Under the pieces are notes generated by a model. The model ran no database searches, had not been told where the DNA came from, and saw only the letters and a list, made by a program, of their open reading frames with translations. Both the position numbers and the translations under genes were made by a program. Shown here piece by piece: positions 51,705 through 60,625 of a DNA stretch of 64,000 nt. How positions within the stretch are numbered: position 1 is the first letter of the stretch; the number at the start of each line of letters is the position of its first letter. Location: assembly GCF_035920445.1 (NCBI RefSeq), contig NZ_CP109162.1, forward strand, positions 2,294,001 through 2,358,000. The letters run 5' to 3'. This stretch comes from Nocardia sp. NBC_01730. GTDB lineage: Bacteria > Actinomycetota > Actinomycetes > Mycobacteriales > Mycobacteriaceae.

Positions 51705-52720
51705 GCGCCCCCTGGACCGAACCCGGCTGCTTTCCGATCGCCGAGGGCATCCATCGCATCCCTCTGCAACTACCGCAGGATGGCCTGCGCGCGGTCAATG
51801 TCTACATTCTGGAGACCGACAACGGTCTCGCGCTCGTCGATGGGGGATGGCACCGCCCGGATACGCACCGCGAACTCTCCGCCGCGCTCGGGCGCATCGG
51901 CCGCTCCCCCGACGAGATCCACGATGTGTTCGTCACCCATATCCACCGCGACCACTACACCTTCGCGGTCGAGCTGCGCCGCAGGCACGGCTGTCGTATT
52001 CATCTCGGCGCCGACGAATCGCCGGGACTCGACGCGATCCGACTGCTGGCCAGCAGCGTGCCGGACAGTTCGCTGCGTGAACTGCGACGCGCCGACGCGG
52101 CCGATATCGCCGCGCGCGCCTACGCCGACAGCGTCGCCGAGCCCTTCGACCCGCAAGACTGGGAGCAGCCCGACCACTGGTTGCGCCCGGGTTCGGTTTC
52201 GCTCGCCGGACACGATCTGCGAGTTCTCGCGACACCCGGACACACCAAGGGGCATATGGTCTTTCACGATCGTCGACGACGGCTGATCTTCACAGGAGAT
52301 CACCTGCTGCCCACGATCACCCCGTCGATCGGATTCGAACTGGGCCCGTGGGACCTGCCGCTGGACAACTTCCTGCGGTCGCTGACGATGCTGCGCGATG
52401 ACGACGACCAGACGATGCTGCCCGCGCACGGACCGGTCGGCGGCAGCGTCGGGCAGCGAGCGCGTGATCTGCTCGCCCATCACGACCGCCGTTTCGCCCA
52501 GATCCTCGCCGTGGTCGCGGATCTGGAGCCATGCACCGGTCGTGCGGTCGCCGCGGCGCTGACCTGGACCCGGCGCGAACGCCGGTTCACGACATTGGAC
52601 ACCTTCAATCAGATGGTGGCCACCTGCGAGACCATGGCGCATCTCGACGTCCTGGTCGCGCGGAACATGCTGACGGTGAAGGACAACGACGGCGTGGATG
52701 TCTTCTCCATCGCGCGCTGA
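51701..52720 (+). CDS. Metallo-beta-lactamase-fold hydrolase
   Basis: A 339-residue MBL-fold protein. Metal ligands: THIHRDH (His80, His82, Asp84, His85), TPGHTKGH and FTGDHLLP, with a later LPAHGP. A helical C-terminal domain (about 245-339) resembles that of long MBL hydrolases acting on thioesters or lactones. In this island a CoA thioesterase or lactonase is a reasonable guess. It is coupled to EthD and convergent with the SDR at 52755. Confidence 0.88.
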   Translation: MSAPWTEPGCFPIAEGIHRIPLQLPQDGLRAVNVYILETDNGLALVDGGWHRPDTHRELSAALGRIGRSPDEIHDVFVTHIHRDHYTFAVELRRRHGCRIHLGADESPGLDAIRLLASSVPDSSLRELRRADAADIAARAYADSVAEPFDPQDWEQPDHWLRPGSVSLAGHDLRVLATPGHTKGHMVFHDRRRRLIFTGDHLLPTITPSIGFELGPWDLPLDNFLRSLTMLRDDDDQTMLPAHGPVGGSVGQRARDLLAHHDRRFAQILAVVADLEPCTGRAVAAALTWTRRERRFTTLDTFNQMVATCETMAHLDVLVARNMLTVKDNDGVDVFSIAR

Positions 52721-52754
52721 AGAAGACGTCCACGCCTGCCGTCGACCGATTGCC

Positions 52755-53519
52755 TCAGGCGCAGGTCCAACCACCGTCCACATAGAGCTCGGTGCCGGTG
52801 ACGAAGGTCGAGTCGTCCCCGGTCAGGAAGGCGACCGCAGCGGCGACCTCCGCGCCGCGGCCGAGCCGGCCCATCGGCGTCTTGGCGAGCATCGCCTGGT
52901 ACCGTTCGCTGCCGCCGTACCGCTCCAGCAACTGCTCGGTCTCGATGAATCCGGGATGGATGGAGTTGACCCGAACGCCTCTCGTCGCCCAATGCAGGGC
53001 GGCGTTCTTGGTCATGGTCCGGACCGCGCCCTTGGCCGCGGCGTAAGCCAGGCTGTTACCGAGCCCGCCCACGGTGCCGAGGATCGAACAGAGGTTGACG
53101 ACGGCACCTCCCCCGCTCTGCTCGATCAGCGCGCCCGCGTGTTTCATTCCCAACCAGGTGCCGGTCTGACTTACCTCGATCACCCGGTTGTACCGGTCGA
53201 GATCCTCGTCTACGACCGAGGCAAGGCTGCCGATGGCGCCATTGTTGACGAGGCCGTCCAGACCGGCGAAGCGCTCGCGGACACCGGCGACGACATCGCG
53301 CCACTGATTCTCCCGAGTGATGTCCAGCCCCGACGCGAGATGCCGTTCGGGATGGGCCGTCGCTGTTACCAGTCGAGCGCACGCGGTCGCGTCGAGATCG
53401 GTCACGACCACCGAAGCACCTTCATCCGCAAGCCTGCGCACGATCTCTACGCCGATCCCGCCGGTCGAACCGGTCACCAGCACGACCTTGCCTTGCAGTC
53501 TGGACAGGCCCGATGGCAT
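52755..53519 (-). CDS. Short-chain dehydrogenase/reductase
   Basis: A 254-residue SDR, start ATG 53519 with GAGAAGGG upstream. Motifs: TGSTGGIG, NNGAIGS in place of the usual NNAG, NLCSILG with the catalytic Ser, YAAAK, and the C-terminal YVDGGWTCA. It is the last gene of the minus-strand transporter operon, so it probably acts on the imported compound. The open frame extends upstream on paper to 55286, but that part is antisense shadow in another frame of the permease. Confidence 0.9.
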   Translation of the reverse strand: MPSGLSRLQGKVVLVTGSTGGIGVEIVRRLADEGASVVVTDLDATACARLVTATAHPERHLASGLDITRENQWRDVVAGVRERFAGLDGLVNNGAIGSLASVVDEDLDRYNRVIEVSQTGTWLGMKHAGALIEQSGGGAVVNLCSILGTVGGLGNSLAYAAAKGAVRTMTKNAALHWATRGVRVNSIHPGFIETEQLLERYGGSERYQAMLAKTPMGRLGRGAEVAAAVAFLTGDDSTFVTGTELYVDGGWTCA

Positions 53520-53581
53520 AGTGCGGCCCTTCTCTGTCAGTGATTTGTGTCGACCAGGGGCCCGAGGGCTCCCGGACTCGG

Positions 53582-55279
53582 TCACAGCTTGTTCAGCACG
53601 TTCCGGCCACCCACCAGCATCGCGACCGCGACGCCCGCCGTTGTCACCGCCGTCATCAGCAGGGCCATCGCGGCCACCAGCGGATACGAGCCGTTCTGCC
53701 ACAGGTCGAACAGCAGCGTCCCCATCACCTGGGTGGTCGAGGCCCGCACCAGCAGTGACGCGGCGAACTCGTGGGTCAGCAGGATGAACATCAACGCCAC
53801 GGCGCTGAGAATGGTCGGGCGCATCAGCGGCAACATCACCCGCAGGTTCGTCACCAGCGGTGACGCGCCGCTGGTCGCCGATGCCTCGCTGTAGGTGTTG
53901 CCGAGCGCAAGCATGGCGGTCATCTGCATTCGGGTCGCATACGGCAGCATCAGCACGATATAGACCAGGATGATCACGGTTCTGGTCCCGTACAGGATCA
54001 GCGGCGGCTCGGTATAGGTCAGCAGGAAGCCGACACCGAAGATCACGGCCGGAATACCGAGCGGCAGCGCGGTGATCAGGTCGGCGAGCAGGGCCAGTAC
54101 TGTGAAACGCCTGCCGCGGACCAGCAGAGTGGCCATGAGATACCCGAGGGGCACACAGATCACCACGGCTCCCAGGGAGGTCGAGACACTGGTGAGCACC
54201 GATTCCACGATCGCGTTGTCCGAAGCGAGCGCGCGAAAGTTGTCGAGGGTCAGCAGGTCCCAGGACAGCGAGCCCGACCAGTACGGTGTCAACGACACGA
54301 TGACCAGGCCCACCAGCGGAATGGCCAGTGCGAACAACGCGTAGATCGCGATCGTCGCAGTGGCCCAGCCGGAGCGTCCTGTCGAGGGCGCGAACGCCTT
54401 CCCGCCGTGGGTGACGAACCGGGACTGATTGCCCAGCAACGCCTTCTGGATCAGTACCAGGGCAAGTCCGAAGATCACCAGCGGAGAGCCCGCGGCCGCC
54501 GCCGCCGCGAAATCCGACGGCGATTCCGACACCCGGCGGTACATCTCGGTGGTGAGTACCTTCACGCCATGGTTCTGACCGAGCAGCAGCGGGCCGGTGA
54601 ACTGGCCGAGCCCGAGCAGCAGCGCGATGCCGCCGCCATAGATCAACGACGGCCGCAGCAACGGCAGTACGACTCGGAAGAACACGCCGACGGTCGAGGA
54701 ACCGCTGATCTGAGCGGCCTCGAGATGTTCGGAGCTGATGTTCTGCATACCGGCGCTGACGAAGAGATAGACGAATGACGTCAGCCCGAAGCCGGTGAGG
54801 ATGATGATCCACGGCACGGTGTAGACGTCGATCGGCCCGGTGTCCGAACCGGTCCACCAGGGCATTTTCCGCAGCAGCACATTGAGGTAGCCCGGGCCGG
54901 GAGACAGGAGGAAGGCCCAGCCGACGATATTGGCCACCGCGGGCAGGACGATCGGCAGGATCGGGACGACACGTAGGAACGCGAGCCGGTCCGGAAGCCT
55001 GCTGGCGGCGAAGGCCAGCAGGGTGCCGAGCACCAACGCGATCGTCAGCGACCCCAGTGCGAGCGCGATGGTGGTCTGGATAGTCTCCGCGATATCGAAG
55101 CGGGTGTACTGCGCGCGGTAACCCCGCGCGCCGTCCTCGAACGCCAGCGACTGCAGCCGGATCATCGGCAGTACCACCAGGTAGGCGAGCACCACCAGCA
55201 ACGCCAGGTATCCGATTCGAGCCCGCCACTGTGCCGGGATGGCGAACGACGCGCCGGCAGTGGTACTCATCGTGGCCAT
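53582..55279 (-). CDS. ABC transporter permease, fused two-domain (FbpB type)
   Basis: A 565-residue membrane protein with about twelve helices in two homologous halves, each with an EAA-like cytoplasmic loop (EHLEAAQISGSSTVGVFF and NTYSEASATSGASPLVTNL). This double architecture is typical of FbpB/SfuB-type iron(III) and related importers. Its start overlaps the ATPase stop by one base. The partners are the ATPase at 55279-56451 and the binding lipoprotein at 57277-58314. The cargo need not be iron: the same family carries phosphonates, sugars and other anions. Confidence 0.92.
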   Translation of the reverse strand: MATMSTTAGASFAIPAQWRARIGYLALLVVLAYLVVLPMIRLQSLAFEDGARGYRAQYTRFDIAETIQTTIALALGSLTIALVLGTLLAFAASRLPDRLAFLRVVPILPIVLPAVANIVGWAFLLSPGPGYLNVLLRKMPWWTGSDTGPIDVYTVPWIIILTGFGLTSFVYLFVSAGMQNISSEHLEAAQISGSSTVGVFFRVVLPLLRPSLIYGGGIALLLGLGQFTGPLLLGQNHGVKVLTTEMYRRVSESPSDFAAAAAAGSPLVIFGLALVLIQKALLGNQSRFVTHGGKAFAPSTGRSGWATATIAIYALFALAIPLVGLVIVSLTPYWSGSLSWDLLTLDNFRALASDNAIVESVLTSVSTSLGAVVICVPLGYLMATLLVRGRRFTVLALLADLITALPLGIPAVIFGVGFLLTYTEPPLILYGTRTVIILVYIVLMLPYATRMQMTAMLALGNTYSEASATSGASPLVTNLRVMLPLMRPTILSAVALMFILLTHEFAASLLVRASTTQVMGTLLFDLWQNGSYPLVAAMALLMTAVTTAGVAVAMLVGGRNVLNKL

Positions 55280-56451
55280 CAGGCACGTCCTCCCGCGCTC
55301 ACGGTCACAGGCACCCGCGTCCCGGACCCAGGGGGGTCGTAGTCGTCCGGAGCAGCGAACACCCGCAGGCTGGCGGGCGAGAAGCTGACGATCAGTGGTG
55401 CGCCGGGGCGGCTGTTACGCAGCGCGGAGCCGTATTCGGCGGCGGGGGCGCGCAGAGTCAGCTGCTCGGCGCCGGTCTTGACCGTGACGTCGAAATGCCG
55501 CCCGCCGTACTCGTAGGTCACCAGTTCGGCGTGCAGGGCGACATTGCCCAGCGGCACGTCATCCATCGCAGCGTGCAACTGCACGTCATCCGGTCGCAGT
55601 CTCGCCACGGCAGTCGCCTGCTGGTCGGCCGCGTCCCGGACCACGGCGTGGGTCAGGTCGATGGCGTCACCGGCGGAGGTCGTCCACCCGTCGTGCCCGC
55701 GCCGCAGCAGCAGGCGATTGCCCATCCCGATGAAGGCGGCGACGTATTCCGAGACCGGATTCTCGAAGACCCGCTCCGGCGCGTCGTACTGCTCGATCTT
55801 GCCGGAATTCATGATGGCCAGGCGGTCGCCCAACGCGAACGCCTCCGCCTGGTCGTGAGTGACGAAAACCGCGGTGAACCCCAGCCGTTGGTGCAGCTGG
55901 TGGATCTGCGAGCGCACCTGGTCACGCAGCCGCGCGTCGAGGTTGCTGAGCGGCTCGTCGAACAGCACCAGATCCGGCCGCGCCACCAGACCACGGGCGA
56001 CGGCGACCCGCTGCTGCTGCCCACCGCTGAGTTGCGACGGGTAGCGGTCGAGCAGCATGGCACAGTCGACCATCTCGGCGGCGGCTTCGACTGCGCCCTC
56101 GGCCACGGCCTCCTTCATCTTGCGCACCTTCAGCGGGTACTGAATATTCTTGCGGACAGTCATATGCGGCCACAGCGCATAGGACTGGAAGACCATGCCG
56201 ACATTCCGTTTGTGCGCGGGCACGTTCAGCCTGGCCGATGCGTCGAAGACCGCGCGATCCTTGAATGTGATCGAACCGCCCTGTGGCGTTTCCAAACCGG
56301 CGAGGCAGCGCAGCGTCGTTGTCTTACCACAGCCGCTCGGCCCGAGCAGAACCAGGAACTGGCCCTCTTCGATCGTCAGATCGAGCTGGTCGACGACGAC
56401 AGTGGATCCATAGGTCTTGGTGAGACCGGAGACGGTGAATTGCGACGTCAT
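55279..56451 (-). CDS. ABC transporter ATP-binding protein (FbpC/PotA type)
   Basis: A 390-residue ATPase: Walker A GPSGCGKTT, Q-loop VFQSYALWPHM, signature LSGGQQQRVAVARG, Walker B LVLFDEPLSNLDA and switch THDQAEA. A C-terminal TOBE-like regulatory domain (about 240-390) is present. Its start shares ATGA with the upstream SDR and its stop overlaps the permease. It energises uptake by the FbpB-type permease. Confidence 0.95.
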   Translation of the reverse strand: MTSQFTVSGLTKTYGSTVVVDQLDLTIEEGQFLVLLGPSGCGKTTTLRCLAGLETPQGGSITFKDRAVFDASARLNVPAHKRNVGMVFQSYALWPHMTVRKNIQYPLKVRKMKEAVAEGAVEAAAEMVDCAMLLDRYPSQLSGGQQQRVAVARGLVARPDLVLFDEPLSNLDARLRDQVRSQIHQLHQRLGFTAVFVTHDQAEAFALGDRLAIMNSGKIEQYDAPERVFENPVSEYVAAFIGMGNRLLLRRGHDGWTTSAGDAIDLTHAVVRDAADQQATAVARLRPDDVQLHAAMDDVPLGNVALHAELVTYEYGGRHFDVTVKTGAEQLTLRAPAAEYGSALRNSRPGAPLIVSFSPASLRVFAAPDDYDPPGSGTRVPVTVSAGGRA

Positions 56452-57236
56452 CTCATGCCTTCTGTGTCTTGTTTTCTCGGGGTACGCACGCCGGCGGCGG
56501 TACCGCCGTCGACGAGGAGATCTATGCCGGTGACGTAGCTACTGTCGGCGCCGGCCAGGAACAAGATCACCTTGGCGACCTCGTCCGGCGTGCCCCGCCG
56601 CTGCATGGGAATCGTGCGGACGTAGGACCCGACATCGTCGGCGGCGAAATCCGGGACCGAGGTGATCTCGGTGTCGATACTGCCCGGACACACCGAGTTG
56701 ACCCGGATACCGCGCTCCGCCAGTTCGAGTGCGGCGACTTTGGTCAGGGCCCGCACGCCGAACTTCGCGGCCCCGTATGCCCCGAGTCCGGCCGTCGCGA
56801 GCACACCGCGCAATGACGAGATGGTGACGACCGTCCCCCCGGTGGTCATCGCCGACGCGGCGGCCTGCAATCCGAGGAAGGTGCCGACCAAATGCAGGTC
56901 GATCATCCTGCGGAACTGCGCCAGTGTGGTCTGCGCGAGCGGCGCTTTCATCGCCGTGCCCGCGCTGTTCACCAGCACTCGCAGCGGATGTCCCGCCCAT
57001 TCCATTTCGGAGACGACTGCTCGCCAATCGGATTCGTCGGTCACGTCCAGTCTGCGGTAGTGCGCGCTGGGGCCGAGCCGCCGCGCCCGGTCTTGTCCCG
57101 CGGCGTCGTCGACATCGGTGAGGTAGACCGTTGCGCCCTTCGCCGCGAACAGCTCGGCGGTGGCACCGCCTATTCCACCGGATGCCCCGGTCACCAGCAC
57201 ATTCATGCCACGCAGCGGCTCGGCGATATCGTCCAT
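56448..57236 (-). CDS. Short-chain dehydrogenase/reductase inside the transporter operon
   Basis: A 262-residue SDR: TGASGGIG, NSAG (variant of NNAG), TISSLRG, YGAAK, then LLVDGG and a charged tail. Placed between the binding lipoprotein and the ATPase, with a four-base overlap to the ATPase. An enzyme between transporter genes suggests that the transported molecule is its substrate, or becomes it after one step. Confidence 0.9.
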   Translation of the reverse strand: MDDIAEPLRGMNVLVTGASGGIGGATAELFAAKGATVYLTDVDDAAGQDRARRLGPSAHYRRLDVTDESDWRAVVSEMEWAGHPLRVLVNSAGTAMKAPLAQTTLAQFRRMIDLHLVGTFLGLQAAASAMTTGGTVVTISSLRGVLATAGLGAYGAAKFGVRALTKVAALELAERGIRVNSVCPGSIDTEITSVPDFAADDVGSYVRTIPMQRRGTPDEVAKVILFLAGADSSYVTGIDLLVDGGTAAGVRTPRKQDTEGMR

Positions 57237-57276
57237 GACTGCCCTTCGTTGATCCGTTGGCGCGGTATGGGACCGA

Positions 57277-58314
57277 TCAGCTCTGGAAATGCCTCGCCCA
57301 TTCCTGGGAGTACTGCGTCACTTTCTCCGGCGTCAGCTCTCGCGGATCCGGCGAGGCGATCTGCTGGGCCTGCGCCACCGCTCCTGGGATGTCCGGCAAT
57401 GCCGCCGCGTAGCCGCCGTTGAGCGCGGTCTGCCCCTCGCGGGTGACCATGAAGTCGACAAGCACCTGCGCGGCGTTCGGATGCGGCGCGACGGTCAGAA
57501 CGTGGCTGTACCAAGGCGTTCCCCACGGCGACGGCGGCAAGGCCCAGTCGACCGGTGCCCCGGCGCCTACTTCGGTCACCAGCGGCTGCACCGAAGGAGT
57601 GACCACGATCTCACCCGAGGTGAGCGCCTGGGCGATCCCGAGCGCACTCGGGTATACCCGTGGCTTCAGCTCGGCCATCCGCTCCCAGTAGTCCGCACCA
57701 TAGGTGGCGGCGTAGTGCCGGTACAGATCCACGTACGCGGCGATACCGGTGGGATTGACGATCCCGATCTTGCCGCGGTATTTGGGATCGAGGATGTCTT
57801 GCGGGGACTTCAACCCGCCCGGAACCGCGCTGGTGTTCCACCCTAATGCGAAGACTGCGGCGCTGCTGAGAGCGAAGCGGTTCTCGAGCACGCTCGACTG
57901 CGGCTGGTACTCGGGCGCCTTAAGGTCGGGTCCCACCAGCTCAGTCGAGTAGGTACCCGACTGCGCCGCGGTGGCGACCCACGCGGCATCGGTGAGCATG
58001 TGCACGTCCGCGGTACCCTTGCCGGTTCTGTTCTCGGTCTCCACCCGCGGATTGAGGTCCGCGTCGGTGCCACGAACGAACTTCAGGTCGATCCGAGGGT
58101 ACTTGGCTTCGAACGCCACCTCGAGAGCTTCGAGATTGGCTGGCTTCTGACTCGAGTACAGCAGCACACTGCCTTCCTTTTCGGCCGCGGCGACGACGTC
58201 GGCCCAGCTTCCCGAGACGGGTTTCGTCGATCCAGAACCTCCCCCGCAGGCCGCCAGTACCGATGCAATGGCGAGTGCCGCGAACGCGGCGACAGCCTTG
58301 AACAGCAATTTCAT
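57277..58314 (-). CDS. Extracellular solute-binding lipoprotein (Fbp-like)
   Basis: A 345-residue protein with a lipoprotein signal peptide ending in LAAC (Cys23), followed by a Gly/Ser linker. The mature part has the fold pattern of iron/phosphonate-type binding proteins (GSVLLYSSQKPANLEALEVAFE..., then LDPKYRGKIGI and PHPNAAQVLVDFMVTREGQ). It captures the substrate outside the membrane for the permease and ATPase. Two copies of the 14-bp dyad (58445, 58512) lie in the divergent promoter upstream. Confidence 0.93.
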   Translation of the reverse strand: MKLLFKAVAAFAALAIASVLAACGGGSGSTKPVSGSWADVVAAAEKEGSVLLYSSQKPANLEALEVAFEAKYPRIDLKFVRGTDADLNPRVETENRTGKGTADVHMLTDAAWVATAAQSGTYSTELVGPDLKAPEYQPQSSVLENRFALSSAAVFALGWNTSAVPGGLKSPQDILDPKYRGKIGIVNPTGIAAYVDLYRHYAATYGADYWERMAELKPRVYPSALGIAQALTSGEIVVTPSVQPLVTEVGAGAPVDWALPPSPWGTPWYSHVLTVAPHPNAAQVLVDFMVTREGQTALNGGYAAALPDIPGAVAQAQQIASPDPRELTPEKVTQYSQEWARHFQS

Positions 58315-58444
58315 GCGCTAACTCTCCTGCGGGTGCTGCGTCGCAGCTGGTGATCGACGTGCCAGCACGTCCCGATATCGGCGAAGGGCAGCGAGACGCC
58401 GCAGACCGCGGCATAAGAACAACATCTCATCCCTCACCTAACTG

Positions 58445-58458
58445 AACTGATGTCAGTT
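58445..58458. promoter_or_regulatory. Island operator site 4 (AACTGA-TG-TCAGTT)
   Basis: A perfect match to the dyad in both halves. It lies 131-144 bases upstream of the binding-lipoprotein start, in the divergent region shared with the flavoprotein at 58538. Confidence 0.65.
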
Positions 58459-58511
58459 TGAAACGTAGGCGAAACCCATTGTGGTGTCAATCACTTTGTG
58501 CCAATAATATG

Positions 58512-58525
58512 AAGTGAATCCAGTT
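58512..58525. promoter_or_regulatory. Island operator site 5 (AAGTGA-AT-CCAGTT)
   Basis: Directly adjoins the AAGGAGG ribosome site of the flavoprotein gene. It is the near copy of site 3, with 19 shared bases including flanks. Confidence 0.6.
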
Positions 58526-58537
58526 CAAGGAGGAACG

Positions 58538-60484
58538 GTGGTCTCTCACCAGGTGTCATCACCCCTGCGGATCGGTCCCCTGCACCTGCACAACCGCCTG
58601 GTCGCCACGGCGCACGGATCCGGCGCAGTCGCCGGCGGACTGGCGCAGCCGGGAGACGACGACTACTGGCAGCGCTGTGCCGCCGGTGGCGCCGCCATGG
58701 TGATCGCGGGCGGAACAGTCGTGAGTTCGGATTCGGCGAACCGGGTCGGCAATATCACCGAGGCATGGCGGCCGGAGGCCGTGGCTGGACTGCGAAAGCG
58801 CGCTGGCGCGATCGCACGAGAGGGCGCGGTCCCGGTTTGTCAGTTGGCCCATCTCGGACGCGAGACATTGGGCGCCGATATCTGGGAGCACCCGATAGCA
58901 CCCTCGGATATCCGGTCTCCCCGCGAGCCGGTCCGCGCCCGGACGATGACCGACGACGATATCGAGCGAGTCATCACGGACTTCGCCATCAGCTCACGCC
59001 ACGCTGTAGCGGCAGGCTTTCCCGCTGTCGAACTACACGCCGCGCACGGTTATCTGTTGGCGCAGTTCCTGTCCGCGTCGTCCAACGATCGGTCCGACGC
59101 GAACACGATCGGCGCCCGCGTGCGAATTCTGCACCAGCTGCACGCCGCGATCACTGCGGCATGCCCTGACCTCGTTCTCGGCGTGCGCGTCTCGATCGAC
59201 GGGGCGGAAGAGGCCGGACAGGATCTCGACGGCTTGTGCGAACTGCTACCACTGCTCGACATGTTCGATTACATCAACGTGACCGCGGGGGTGCGCACCA
59301 CCTATGTCCGCGATATGGCCGACGCCGGACCACCTCTGCTGCCGCAGCTGCACCGCCTCCGGTCCGCGACCACCCGCCCGCTACTCGTCTCGCAGGCATT
59401 TCGGTCCCGGAACGACATCGAATCGGCCTTGTCTGCCGGGGCGGATCTCGTCGGCATGGCCAGGCCGTTCATCGCAGACCCGCACTTCGCCCGCAAACTG
59501 CTGCGCGGTGACGATTCCCGGATCCGCCCGTGCGTTTCGTGCAACGAGGACTGCCGTTCATTCACCCCGGCGCTGCTCTGCTCGGTGAATCCGACACTGG
59601 GCCCGCCGGGCCTGCCCGCACGCCCGGCCGCGCCCCTGCGGTTCGGCCCGAAACCGGACAGCGCGCGCCGGGTGGCAGTCGTCGGCGCCGGACCCGCCGG
59701 ACTGGAGGCCACCGTGCGGTTGGCCGCAACCCACGACATCACGCTGTTCGAGGCGAGCCCACGGATCGGCGGACAACTGTGGTCCGCCACGCAGGCGCCG
59801 AACCGGGCCGGCTGGTCGACGTTGCTGCGGTTCTACCGGGACAACCTCGGCGGCGCGACCCTCGAGCTCGGGCATCGGGTGAGACCACAGGATCTGGACG
59901 ATTTCGACGAAGTGGTCATCGCGACCGGAGCCATAGAGAAGCTCACGCCCGGTGCGGTGACGACGACATCGATACTGACGGATCCGCACCAGATATGGCC
60001 GGGGAATCGGGTGGTGATCGTCGATGACGGCTATGGATACTGGCCGACGATCAGCGTGGTCGAGGCAGCCTTGGTGGTGGGCGCCACCCAGGTCACCGTG
60101 CTGGTACCCGGTCCGGCGGTCGCGTCGGCGATTCCCGCCGAGAGCCGAGTCCAGTTGATGAAACGCCTGACAGGCAGCCCGGTCGAGTTCATCGTGGAAT
60201 CGGCGCCTACCGACGTGTCACGCACCGACACGGACATCACCGTGACCTTCCGAAACCTGCTGTCCGGACGATTGTCCCAGCTGCGCTGCGATCGGGTCGT
60301 GGTCGCGGGAGAGCGGATGGCCACCGACTGGCGGCAGTTCCCACGGCAACTGCCACGAGCCCGGGTGCAGATCGTCGGTGACGCGATCGTGCCACGCCGG
60401 GTCGCGCATGCCATTGCCGAAGGGTACGCGGCGGCGGAAGCGATCATCCACAGCGCCGATCGTTCCCCGGCTCGGATCGGCTGA
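58538..60484 (+). CDS. NADH:flavin oxidoreductase / 2,4-dienoyl-CoA reductase-type flavoprotein
   Basis: About 648 residues with two parts. The N-terminal TIM barrel (about 1-350) is OYE-like (PLRIGPLHLHNRLV start, VELHAAHGYLLAQFLS with the substrate His pair, GMARPFIADP). The C-terminal part is an FAD/NAD(P)H Rossmann unit (VAVVGAGPAGLEATVRLA). A 4Fe-4S cluster site is formed by Cys332, Cys335, Cys339 and Cys348. This layout matches E. coli FadH and trimethylamine-dehydrogenase relatives, which reduce conjugated enoyl or dienoyl bonds. The chosen start, GTG 58538, has AGGAGG at 58528-58533; the frame extends to 58514, but that would swallow operator site 5. Confidence 0.92.
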   Translation: MVSHQVSSPLRIGPLHLHNRLVATAHGSGAVAGGLAQPGDDDYWQRCAAGGAAMVIAGGTVVSSDSANRVGNITEAWRPEAVAGLRKRAGAIAREGAVPVCQLAHLGRETLGADIWEHPIAPSDIRSPREPVRARTMTDDDIERVITDFAISSRHAVAAGFPAVELHAAHGYLLAQFLSASSNDRSDANTIGARVRILHQLHAAITAACPDLVLGVRVSIDGAEEAGQDLDGLCELLPLLDMFDYINVTAGVRTTYVRDMADAGPPLLPQLHRLRSATTRPLLVSQAFRSRNDIESALSAGADLVGMARPFIADPHFARKLLRGDDSRIRPCVSCNEDCRSFTPALLCSVNPTLGPPGLPARPAAPLRFGPKPDSARRVAVVGAGPAGLEATVRLAATHDITLFEASPRIGGQLWSATQAPNRAGWSTLLRFYRDNLGGATLELGHRVRPQDLDDFDEVVIATGAIEKLTPGAVTTTSILTDPHQIWPGNRVVIVDDGYGYWPTISVVEAALVVGATQVTVLVPGPAVASAIPAESRVQLMKRLTGSPVEFIVESAPTDVSRTDTDITVTFRNLLSGRLSQLRCDRVVVAGERMATDWRQFPRQLPRARVQIVGDAIVPRRVAHAIAEGYAAAEAIIHSADRSPARIG

Positions 60485-60560
60485 GGTTCGCCCGGGCGGT
60501 CACCCGACTCGACCCCTCCGGGTGAACAGAGCAAAGGGGCCACTCCATTTTCCATGTTCG

Positions 60561-60574
60561 AACTGATTTCAGTT
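60561..60574. promoter_or_regulatory. Island operator site 6 (AACTGA-TT-TCAGTT)
   Basis: A perfect match in both halves, 52-65 bases upstream of the FAD-dependent dehydrogenase ATG at 60626, inside the 140-bp gap after the dienoyl-CoA-reductase-type gene. Confidence 0.65.
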
Positions 60575-60625
60575 AAAAGAGCTTCGTCCGGTGTCTTACC
60601 GCCGCGATAGTGCTGAGGGAGCGAC

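Noticed and set aside
53520..55286. Extension of the SDR at 52755 into an 843-residue protein
   Set aside because: The extra 589 residues are antisense-frame shadow of the permease gene; the real start at 53519 has its own ribosome site.
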